Source: CAJQHT01 sp038123275 (GTDB lineage: Bacteria > Pseudomonadota > Alphaproteobacteria > Rickettsiales > UBA1997). Taken from it: a stretch of DNA of 64,000 nt. This document shows, piece by piece, positions 27,656 to 35,738 of the stretch. Numbering within the stretch: position 1 is the stretch's first letter; each line of letters starts with the position of its first letter. The notes under the pieces were generated by a model. It did not search any database and was not told the DNA's origin. It saw only the letters and a program-made list of their open reading frames with translations. The stretch lies in the NCBI GenBank assembly GCA_038123275.1, contig JAYORG010000003.1, positions 98,965 through 162,964 of the forward strand, written 5' to 3'. Made by a program: the position numbers and the translations under genes.

Positions 27656-27684
27656 TTGATAAAAGAAGCAAAATAACGTATAAT
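27656..27684 (+). promoter_or_regulatory. Near-consensus sigma-70 promoter for the giant secreted-protein gene
   Basis: TTGATA (27656-27661) and TATAAT (27679-27684) are separated by exactly 17 bases. The -35 has one mismatch to TTGACA and the -10 is perfect. It begins right after the purE stop and lies 32 bases before the TTG start at 27717, so the large gene has its own promoter. Confidence 0.75.
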
Positions 27685-27716
27685 TAATAGAGTTCTTAAA
27701 ATAAAAAAATAACAGT

Positions 27717-30700
27717 TTGCGACCAATTAATTCGAGCAGAAACACAACTATAAACAGCAAAGCTGATCTATTTTTAATTACACAATTAAAAATACTAATC
27801 ATCCTCATATTGTCATTACAGTTTTTGTTTGCAAGTAAAGCTTTTTCTTATGGTCTTGGTTATAGTGATTGTACTGGCCAAAGCGGAGCATTGCCAAGAC
27901 AAAATTGTAAAGACTTAATTGACCTGCCCCTTTGTTCACTATTTAAAGAAAGTGATCAAAGTTCTGTAGATCCGACTAATACTGAATTTATTGATACTGA
28001 ATCTATAAATTGCGTAAAAGAATGCTCCGATGCAGAATTTAATAACCCCAATCCCAATCCAGATCTAGAAGCAGGAGAAACTGAAAATCTTAGAGGCATA
28101 GACTACGCAGTTCATAATGCACATTGTATTAGATTTTGTCCATATGATGGCAGCTCCCCAATTATTGAAAATGGCGAGGAAGTACATACATTAGCCGGAA
28201 AAGATGCTTGCGTTGCTAAAAAGTGCCACCAATTAAGTGCAAGCGAAACTCCTATTGATGGAGAGAATTGCAATATGCTACCTTGTAGCTACCTAACTAC
28301 TGAAGAGTTAATCGATGAAATTGACACTGAAAATGGCAGAGAAGGTAGTGGTAAATTTTTTGATGATACAAAACAATATTGCGAAGTTGACACTAAATGT
28401 TATAACTTTAGCGCAGAAGAACTACCTTACGTTGTGTACAGGCCAAATAATCCAATGTGCCAAATTCATGATTGCGATCCAAATGTTAGTGACAGCGACC
28501 TAAGTCCAGAATGTTCTGCTGGAACAAGTGATTCAGAAAATATCACTAGTCAAGGCAGTGACTATGTTGCTGCCTATACAGAATTTCTTGATCCAGGCTT
28601 TGGGGGGGCATCTATTTGCGCCCCTTTAACCTGTCTACCCATATTTTATAGACAACATCGCTGCGAACCAGTAGATGATGACAACCCAACAACACCAAGC
28701 TCTAGCTGTGATTCTGGTTCAGCTTGTGAAGATGGCTATTGTACACAAGCAATTGATTGTAATATTGAAAGCAATAACAGTGAGCCAGAATGCAATACTG
28801 TAGCAGAAAATGATACTGAAGAACCTCCATATGTACCAACAGCAGATGATGCCGTGCTTAGATCCTGGTTTTATAGACCATCACCATTAGGAAGAGTTGA
28901 CTGGGTTAGAATACAAAATAGAGATAATGATATATGCTACTCCATGAGCAATATGGAGGATGCGGGATGGGGAGAACGCTGGATAATTAAAGTAAATCTG
29001 GGATTTACAAAAGTTAAAATAGATATGGGATATTTTCATTATATATGGGATGATGAAAGAAGTGCTGGCCACTGTGACGCAACTAAAACTGGAACTAGAG
29101 GAACTGGCTATATTTATACTTGCGACATTGGAGGAAACTTATATTCAGAGGCAAGTCCAAGTGATGGTGTTGTTTATAATGATGGTTTTGCCAAAGCTAA
29201 CTACGAACTAGATAACCCATCTTATAGCATTAGAACTTGTGTAAGATTTAAAAATACCGGAAGACTTGGGGCATGCGGACGAAGAATTTGCGGAATATTT
29301 TGTGAATTTAATAATTGCCTATCACAAATGTGTGGCTGGGATGTCTGTAAAACTCTTACGGTTTATGAAGATGACCCAGGAAAGTGCTCTAATGCCCGAA
29401 AAAGTAGCGGAAGTTGCGATGCAACAATTGATACATATATTCAATTAAGGGCTGCAAAATATGGCCGCAGATTATGCACATTTTATGACATGAAAGGTAC
29501 TTTAGCCTATGATTCAGACTATATGGATGGAACCGAAGAATTAGAAGATGGAACTTGTATAGATGGAAAACTAGTTACAACAGAATATACACAAAAACAA
29601 GTAGATGAACTTAATGCAATAGCCGAAAAATTTGGAGGTGAACAAATACCAAGTAACGGTAATGGAGCATCTATTACAAAATGTGATGGTAAAAATACCA
29701 ATGATGATGAAGGTCTGGCTCATAAATGGAGAGGTTTATTTTTAGCTCCCCACGTAACCAAAGACTACACAGATTTAGATGGCAGAGAATATAAAGCTCA
29801 AGAATGTGCCCTTGTTCCACTTAGAATTGCACCAAACAGATTTTATGCTATTGCTAATAGATATAATTCAGAATATCTATTTGCTCCACCATTATGGATT
29901 TCAGGAGTTAAAGAAATTAGAGGTGGAGAAAATTCAACAAATGGTGCCACAGACTTCTTCTATCCAGAAATTGAAATTAATTTTGGCGAAAATGACTCTA
30001 CTTTACTGAGCTTAAGTAAAGATAGCACTGGTCATGAGTCTAATAAAGAAGAATCTTCAACAGCTGATTTATCAGCAATGGTAGGAGATAAAGAATATAT
30101 TGCTAATATTTTTATTAGAAAAGAACTTAATGAATTAACAGGAGTCCCTACTCTATGTTTATACCGAACACAAAGTGATGCAGAAGGAAGTATAGTTGAT
30201 AAAAAAGTTGCTTGTGTCGATAGAAATAAACCAGATATTGATGGAGAAGTAGCAGGAAATACACGAAAGGCTATCGTTACTTCAAATTCAAATATCACCT
30301 ATAGTGATGCTGTATTAAATCTACAATTGATGATTTCAGATGGAAATAATGGTATTGATAATGGTTGTTCTGGTGATGATGATTGTTCTAGTGTAATAAG
30401 CTTTGATAACCCTGGCTTTGAAGAAGAATCTTGCGATGAATCTATAGAAGAATATAAATTTTGTGCAATAAGAGATAGCTGTACAGAATTGGTTAATGAA
30501 TGTATAGCTAACGAAATAGACCTAATTAGCATGGCATCTAGTAATACTGGCTACAATGCAGCAGTGGACAAAAAAGAAATTTGTGATACGTCATTACTAA
30601 TTACTTGTAATGCTAGATGGGGCATAGTAGATCACGATGTAATAACTAATGTATCTGATTTATTACTTGATATGTCAATAGAAGGATCCGTAAGGCCAGC

Positions 30701-33275
30701 ATCAGGAGATGAAAATGCCTATGGCTGGTTTAACGAAGCCTGCATTGTCAGAGGCTTTGAAGATAAATTAACCAATGTAGTTGCATTTAGAGCCCAAAAT
30801 GGAAATATAAAAGGTAAATGCTTAGTAGATGGCAGCATACCTGGAGTTGATGTATCACAATGTATTGATGGCGGAAATGCTAATTTAAACTGCCCTTGCT
30901 TTGAGGCTGGAAGTTATGATATATCAGACTTAGGTCTAGATATGGAAATTTATGAAATTAGAGAAAAAACCTTAAGAGAAGCTGGCCTTTGCATTGACAT
31001 TCCATATCCATCATTATGCCCTGCTATAGAATATGACAAAAATATTAATGATGCGAATGATCTACACTACATAATAGACTCTATAAACCAAAGCAATATT
31101 AATGATGTTCACACTTCTCACCAAGATAGAACATCAGATGCTGAAAATATTCAACATGCTGAATTTGGAACTACATTTAGTGGTACAGATAACTTTGAGG
31201 GATCATGTAATGGTTTTTGGAAAGGAGTTACCCAACCTTCTGGAATATATGCCAACCCAACCATGAATTGCAAGGATGATGGAACCTGGGATAAAAATAG
31301 CCTACTTAATGGATGTATAAGATATAGCTGCTTAGAAAAATCAACAGATGGAATGTCAAAAATAAACTCTGACGAAACTATTGGTGTATATTCAGGAGAT
31401 TATGCAATAGGAGAGGAAGGAGAAGATCAAGGGACAATTAATGGCTTTGCTAACTGGAATAGTATAACTAAAGCTGATAATAGCGATGTTGTAGAAAATG
31501 TCACTTCTACATCTTGCGTACCAGGCTTTAAACCAATTGGAAGTGTACTTAATTCAGATGAAACTGCATTTACTGGTGGCACATTGCCAGACAGAGACTG
31601 CAACCAACAAGGACAATGGCTTGAGGTAAACAACCCATGCGAAAGAGTTTTATGTCCTCCTATAAATCCTCCTGGCTCTCCAAATAACCCTAAAAACATA
31701 GAAGATATGACCCAAGATGACTTTGATGAATGGATTGATTCTGGTGGTGCTACTTTTGGACAAGGAAAAGCCTCAAGATCCAGCACCCAAATAGTTGAGG
31801 AAGATACAGAATATTCAGTAATCACTGGAACCTGCCACGACGATGGAATAAATATAAGATTCTTTGAGTCCTCTGGAGGCGCTAGACCAAAGAGAGAATG
31901 TAATCATTTAGGGCAATGGGGAGAAGTTATTAATCCTTGCGTAACAAGCTGTGATGCAGTTAGCACCTTTACAGGGGCAAATGATATTAATGCTGGCTTT
32001 GCTTATTGGGAAGAAGCGCAAGATGTAGCCGTTGAAGGTTTTGTATATGGTGTGCTTGATCAAGCATCAGGAAATAATAATTACCCTGGCTGCATTGAAA
32101 ATTTTATATATAGCCCTTACTCTTCTCCAGTTGATGAAGATGGTAATAGCATTAATGAAACCACTCTATTTAATCCTGGTAATTTACCAACACCTCCAAC
32201 TAGAAGATGTATTTCTATAGCAGCAAACGAATATGATAATGTATCAACAAGCACTAGAAGTATTTGGGAAGCAGCCAAAGATCCTTGTGTTGACTACTGC
32301 CCTGGGGCTGTGGATGATCCAAGAATTGGAATCGGAAAAACTCAACACCCTACTAGCTCTGGCACCATCACTGTTGACTGGGACAGAACTCCTCTGGGCA
32401 GTACTGCCTACATACCAAATGAAAATAGCCTTGACGCTGCTGACTTTGGAGATGGTAATAATAGTAATTATCTATTAAAAAGAATATGTGGCACCAATGG
32501 ATTATGGGAAGATCCTATACCAATGTGCTCTGGAAATAGCGGTCAAATTGGCAATGCAATATATAGTGGCGGCAATCTAGAAGTTGGAAGCTCAAGCTAT
32601 CTTACCGGAACTTGTGTAGCAGGATATGAAAATCCAATAGGTGAAATTGTCACAACTCATACTGGGACAAGCTTTTGGACTGGTAATACATATACATATG
32701 AGACAACAGAGTCTGTAGATTTAGATGCTCCAACTAGACAATGTGTATATAAAAATTCTAGCAATAATATAGATGAAATGTTTTTAGAAGTTGATGATGA
32801 TGGCGATTGCGGCCTTATAACTTGTAGAATAGCAAATGGTGATACATTTGGAAGAGCTTATGCAAACAATGACTATATATTATATCCAGGAGATAATAAA
32901 ACTTTATACTGCAGCAGTAGCAATGGTGATTGCGAAACTAACGGCCAAAACCCTTATGTTACATGTGACTATGTAGGAAGCGGAAATACAGCCGTAGAAC
33001 TTAATTTACACAATGATTGTAGAGATTGTGTAACTTGTAACTGGGATTCAGAAAAAATATATGACGATCCATATGATGAAAAAGATTGCAATTGCAGTAT
33101 AGGATATAAAATGAAACGTGTTAATGCTGTACAAGGAAAAGGATGGTGGGATAGCACAGAAAATTCTGGCCCTGGTGGAATTGGAGGATCCTATAAATGC
33201 AAACCAGGATGGTATTATTATGCTAAGTGCCTTGACACTGGTCAAATTAGATTAAGTAATTTTGGTTGCGATTAA
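27717..33275 (+). CDS. Very large cysteine-rich secreted protein with sushi/CCP-like modules
   Basis: 1852 residues; I do not recognise a named family. The start is a TTG: a stop codon lies 15 bases upstream and no ATG precedes the signal peptide (hydrophobic core about residues 24-40, ending near SKAFSYG). The mature protein is acidic, rich in Asn, Asp, Gly and Ser, with Cys throughout. From about residue 1160 to 1760 a module recurs, seen as CNQQGQWLEVNNPC, CNHLGQWGEVINPC, ICGTNGLWEDPIPMC and CKDDGTW...GC. This C-x-x-x-G-x-W-x(n)-P-C pattern resembles the end of sushi/CCP domains. A distinct block at about 515-585 has dense Cys (CGRRICGIFCEFNNC, CGWDVC). No C-terminal membrane anchor is visible. 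Disulfide-bonded export to the periplasm or surface is likely. Role in adhesion, predation or secretion is a guess; resemblance to TraN or VirB6-type ectodomains should be tested. Confidence 0.8.
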   Translation: MRPINSSRNTTINSKADLFLITQLKILIILILSLQFLFASKAFSYGLGYSDCTGQSGALPRQNCKDLIDLPLCSLFKESDQSSVDPTNTEFIDTESINCVKECSDAEFNNPNPNPDLEAGETENLRGIDYAVHNAHCIRFCPYDGSSPIIENGEEVHTLAGKDACVAKKCHQLSASETPIDGENCNMLPCSYLTTEELIDEIDTENGREGSGKFFDDTKQYCEVDTKCYNFSAEELPYVVYRPNNPMCQIHDCDPNVSDSDLSPECSAGTSDSENITSQGSDYVAAYTEFLDPGFGGASICAPLTCLPIFYRQHRCEPVDDDNPTTPSSSCDSGSACEDGYCTQAIDCNIESNNSEPECNTVAENDTEEPPYVPTADDAVLRSWFYRPSPLGRVDWVRIQNRDNDICYSMSNMEDAGWGERWIIKVNLGFTKVKIDMGYFHYIWDDERSAGHCDATKTGTRGTGYIYTCDIGGNLYSEASPSDGVVYNDGFAKANYELDNPSYSIRTCVRFKNTGRLGACGRRICGIFCEFNNCLSQMCGWDVCKTLTVYEDDPGKCSNARKSSGSCDATIDTYIQLRAAKYGRRLCTFYDMKGTLAYDSDYMDGTEELEDGTCIDGKLVTTEYTQKQVDELNAIAEKFGGEQIPSNGNGASITKCDGKNTNDDEGLAHKWRGLFLAPHVTKDYTDLDGREYKAQECALVPLRIAPNRFYAIANRYNSEYLFAPPLWISGVKEIRGGENSTNGATDFFYPEIEINFGENDSTLLSLSKDSTGHESNKEESSTADLSAMVGDKEYIANIFIRKELNELTGVPTLCLYRTQSDAEGSIVDKKVACVDRNKPDIDGEVAGNTRKAIVTSNSNITYSDAVLNLQLMISDGNNGIDNGCSGDDDCSSVISFDNPGFEEESCDESIEEYKFCAIRDSCTELVNECIANEIDLISMASSNTGYNAAVDKKEICDTSLLITCNARWGIVDHDVITNVSDLLLDMSIEGSVRPASGDENAYGWFNEACIVRGFEDKLTNVVAFRAQNGNIKGKCLVDGSIPGVDVSQCIDGGNANLNCPCFEAGSYDISDLGLDMEIYEIREKTLREAGLCIDIPYPSLCPAIEYDKNINDANDLHYIIDSINQSNINDVHTSHQDRTSDAENIQHAEFGTTFSGTDNFEGSCNGFWKGVTQPSGIYANPTMNCKDDGTWDKNSLLNGCIRYSCLEKSTDGMSKINSDETIGVYSGDYAIGEEGEDQGTINGFANWNSITKADNSDVVENVTSTSCVPGFKPIGSVLNSDETAFTGGTLPDRDCNQQGQWLEVNNPCERVLCPPINPPGSPNNPKNIEDMTQDDFDEWIDSGGATFGQGKASRSSTQIVEEDTEYSVITGTCHDDGINIRFFESSGGARPKRECNHLGQWGEVINPCVTSCDAVSTFTGANDINAGFAYWEEAQDVAVEGFVYGVLDQASGNNNYPGCIENFIYSPYSSPVDEDGNSINETTLFNPGNLPTPPTRRCISIAANEYDNVSTSTRSIWEAAKDPCVDYCPGAVDDPRIGIGKTQHPTSSGTITVDWDRTPLGSTAYIPNENSLDAADFGDGNNSNYLLKRICGTNGLWEDPIPMCSGNSGQIGNAIYSGGNLEVGSSSYLTGTCVAGYENPIGEIVTTHTGTSFWTGNTYTYETTESVDLDAPTRQCVYKNSSNNIDEMFLEVDDDGDCGLITCRIANGDTFGRAYANNDYILYPGDNKTLYCSSSNGDCETNGQNPYVTCDYVGSGNTAVELNLHNDCRDCVTCNWDSEKIYDDPYDEKDCNCSIGYKMKRVNAVQGKGWWDSTENSGPGGIGGSYKCKPGWYYYAKCLDTGQIRLSNFGCD

Positions 33276-34065
33276 TTATAGCAAAATAACAAATAATATA
33301 TTATCAATAGCAGGCTTCGATCCATCCTGTGGAGCTGGATTGCAAATGGATATAAAAACTGCAACTAAACTAAGGCAGCATATTATAACAGCTCCAACTT
33401 GTTTAACCATTCAAAATAGTCAAAATTTTATTAGCACTAATCCCGTAAAAGAAAGCTTATTGCTACAACAAATTAAAATAATATTAGAAGATATTCCAAT
33501 CTCATATATAAAAATTGGCCTTTTGCCAAATTCTAAAATTATTCTTTTGATTAGCAAAATATTATCTAAACACTGCCCTAATATTCCTGTTATTATTGAT
33601 CCAATCATAAAATCCACAACAGGCAAAACATTACTAAAAAAAGAAGAAATATTACATTTAAAAGAAATCTTAATACCAAAATCATATCTAATTACTCCAA
33701 ATATACTTGAAGCTTCTATTTTAAGTGGCGTTAAAATTAATAATTTACAAGATATGAAAATTGCTGCCAAAATCTTACAAAAACTAGGAGTAAAAAATAT
33801 TCTTATTAAAGGTGGTCATTTGGCAGATAAAAAAGAAATAACCCATTTCTTACTGCAAGAAAATAAAGAAGAAATAATCTTAAAAAATAACAGAATAAAA
33901 ACCAAATTAGATATAAGAGGCACAGGATGTATGCTATCAACAGCAATTGCTTGTTTTTTAAATGAAGGTCTAAAATTAGACGAAGCCATTAGAAAAGCTG
34001 ATAATTTTGTTAATCAGTCTATTAAAGAAGCTAGGCAGATTGGACAAAAATTGATGATGGTTTGA
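33262..34065 (+). CDS. thiD: Hydroxymethylpyrimidine (phosphate) kinase
   Basis: Phosphorylates HMP and HMP-P for thiamine synthesis or salvage. The ribokinase-like pattern is clear: NNILSIAGFDPSCGAGLQMDIKT, then YIKIGLLPN, PVIIDPIIKSTTGKTLL, LITPNILEASILSG, and the anion-hole/catalytic DIRGTGCMLSTAIAC. No ATG is available. The TTG at 33262 gives a start 14 bases inside the upstream gene, so expression by translational coupling to the giant gene is likely. No other thi gene is visible, so salvage is possible. Confidence 0.92.
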   Translation: MVAINYSKITNNILSIAGFDPSCGAGLQMDIKTATKLRQHIITAPTCLTIQNSQNFISTNPVKESLLLQQIKIILEDIPISYIKIGLLPNSKIILLISKILSKHCPNIPVIIDPIIKSTTGKTLLKKEEILHLKEILIPKSYLITPNILEASILSGVKINNLQDMKIAAKILQKLGVKNILIKGGHLADKKEITHFLLQENKEEIILKNNRIKTKLDIRGTGCMLSTAIACFLNEGLKLDEAIRKADNFVNQSIKEARQIGQKLMMV

Positions 34066-34153
34066 TAGAATGGACTTTAATCATCAATCATATTAGCATC
34101 CACATTTTCTACATCTAGTCTTTGCCACCTTATTGAGCAATAATAGTGTTAGT

Positions 34154-34492
34154 GTCATGCTGAACTTAGGAACTCTAGTCAGCTTTGCTGGCTTTAGAGT
34201 GACTTATGTGAAGCATCTCAACCCCAGAAACCTTAGAAAATATTAATCTTAGTTAGCAGTTACCTGTCATGCTGAACTTAGAAATTGTTAGGATTACTAT
34301 GTAATCCTTACAATTTCTTATGTGAAGTATCTCAACCATAAAAACTAATATTAATGTTGTTTATATGTCTTTACCCAGAGATAAACCTTACGGCTTGGCC
34401 TTGCCACCTTAATAGTTTTAATATAATACTAAACTTAGAAACTCTAGTCAGCTTTGCTGGCTTTAGAGTTACTTATGTGAAGCATCTCAACC
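34154..34492. repeat. Three copies of the GTCATNCTGAA...CTCAACC palindromic repeat
   Basis: Copies lie at 34154-34223, 34266-34337 and 34423-34492 (the last with a decayed first few bases). Each begins GTCATGCTGAACTTAG (or a relic), carries a stem-loop, and ends TTATGTGAAGYATCTCAACC. The loops differ. Copies 1 and 3 share an ACTCTAG...TTAGAGT stem, while copy 2 has AAATTGTTAGGATTAC pairing with GTAATCCTTACAATTT (one mismatch). Copies 1 and 3 also share about 33 further bases downstream, and the second of these runs into the assembly gap. Confidence 0.85.
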
Positions 34493-34525
34493 CCAGAAAC
34501 CTTAGAAAATATTAATCTTAGTTAG

Positions 34526-34625
34526 NNNNNNNNNNNNNNNNNNNNNNNNNNNNNNNNNNNNNNNNNNNNNNNNNNNNNNNNNNNNNNNNNNNNNNNNNNN
34601 NNNNNNNNNNNNNNNNNNNNNNNNN
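34526..34625. other. Assembly gap, 100 N
   Basis: Exactly 100 N, a conventional scaffold-gap size, so the true length is unknown. It lies between a dispersed-repeat copy and a 68-69-bp tandem array, which explains why the assembly broke here. Confidence 0.98.
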
Positions 34626-34925
34626 CTTACGGTTTATGCTCATAAAATCTAAAAAAGCTGTTCGCTTTTTTTTAACGATTACCAGAGATAAACCTTACGG
34701 TTTATGCTCATAAAATCTAAAAAAGCTGTTCGCTTTTTTTTAACGATTTTATCCTAAAAACAACCATTGGTTGTTTTTTTAACGGTTCCCAGGCATAAAT
34801 CATAGATTTATGGCCGTAAAACCTAAAAACAACCATTGGTTGTTTTTTTAACGGTTCCCAGGCATAAATCATAGATTTATGGCCGTAAAACCTAAAAACA
34901 ACCATTGGTTGTTTTTTTAACGGTT
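34626..34925. repeat. 68-69-bp tandem array of double-hairpin units downstream of sdhB
   Basis: Two unit types share one design: hairpin, conserved TTAACGRTTMCCAG, second hairpin, then G-rich/CGTAAAA joint. The first type starts at 34626 and 34694 (period 68) and the second at 34754, 34823 and 34892 (period 69, last unit partial). The hairpin stems differ between types yet stay paired (AACAACC/GGTTGTT versus AAAAGC/GCTTTT; ATAAATC/GATTTAT versus ATAAACC/GGTTTAT). The T-runs flanking hairpin 1 on both strands make it a good bidirectional terminator between convergent thiD and sdhCDAB. The array touches the sdhB stop codon. Confidence 0.85.
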
Positions 34926-35720
34926 TTACCCCTTGCGATCAGCAATCATTTGTTTGATAGAACCGATGGCTTTGGCTGGGTTTAGGCCTTTAGGGCATGT
35001 ATTGGTGCAATTCATAATTGTATGACAACGATAAAGCTTAAATGGATCTTCCATTCCATCTAATCTAGCCGCTGTTTCCTCATCACGAGAATCGGCAATA
35101 AAACGATAAGATTGCAATAATGCAGCAGGCCCTAAATATTCATTACCATTCCACCAATAACTCGGACATGATGTCGAGCAACATGCACATAAAATACATT
35201 CATAAAGACCATCCAATTTTTCTCTATCCTCAGGGCTTTGTAATCTTTCTTTTTGATTATTATCAACATCAGGAGCTTGCAACCAAGGCTTAACAGACTT
35301 ATATTGCTCATAAAAATGCGTTAAATCAGAAACCAAATCCTTAACTACAGGCATATGTGGCAATGGATATATCTTAATAACATCACCACAATCAGAAACA
35401 GACTTAGTACATGCTAAAGTATTAGTGCCATCAATATTCATGGAACAAGAACCACAAATACCTTCACGACAAGATCTTCTAAAAGTAAGAGAGCTATCTT
35501 GCTCACTTTTAATTTTAATTAAAATATCAAGAACCATCGGGCCACATTTATCAAGATCTATTTCAAAACTATCAATATGTGGGTTCTTTTTAGCTTTATC
35601 CTCAGGATCAAAACGATAAACCTCAACTGTTTTTATATTTTTAGCTCCCTTGGCAGCTTTATATTTTTTACCTGCCTTCTTATCAATTTGTGAATTTTTT
35701 GGTAAGCTTAATTGTACCAT
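34926..35720 (-). CDS. sdhB: Succinate dehydrogenase iron-sulfur subunit
   Basis: Passes electrons from SdhA to quinone in complex II. The [2Fe-2S] cluster ligands are in RRSCREGICGSCSMNIDG and LACTKSV. The C-terminal domain has CILCACCSTSCPSYWW and CHTIMNCTNTCPKGLNP for the [4Fe-4S] and [3Fe-4S] clusters. 264 residues, full length. Last gene of sdhCDAB; its stop codon lies at the edge of the hairpin array. Confidence 0.97.
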   Translation of the reverse strand: MVQLSLPKNSQIDKKAGKKYKAAKGAKNIKTVEVYRFDPEDKAKKNPHIDSFEIDLDKCGPMVLDILIKIKSEQDSSLTFRRSCREGICGSCSMNIDGTNTLACTKSVSDCGDVIKIYPLPHMPVVKDLVSDLTHFYEQYKSVKPWLQAPDVDNNQKERLQSPEDREKLDGLYECILCACCSTSCPSYWWNGNEYLGPAALLQSYRFIADSRDEETAARLDGMEDPFKLYRCHTIMNCTNTCPKGLNPAKAIGSIKQMIADRKG

Positions 35721-35738
35721 GGCTTTAATATAATTTAT

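Noticed and set aside
34717..34905. 62-codon minus-strand frame encoding a perfectly repeated peptide
   Set aside because: The peptide repeats only because the DNA is a 69-bp tandem array. The array has a hairpin design, no ribosome-binding site and fits a structural or terminator role better.
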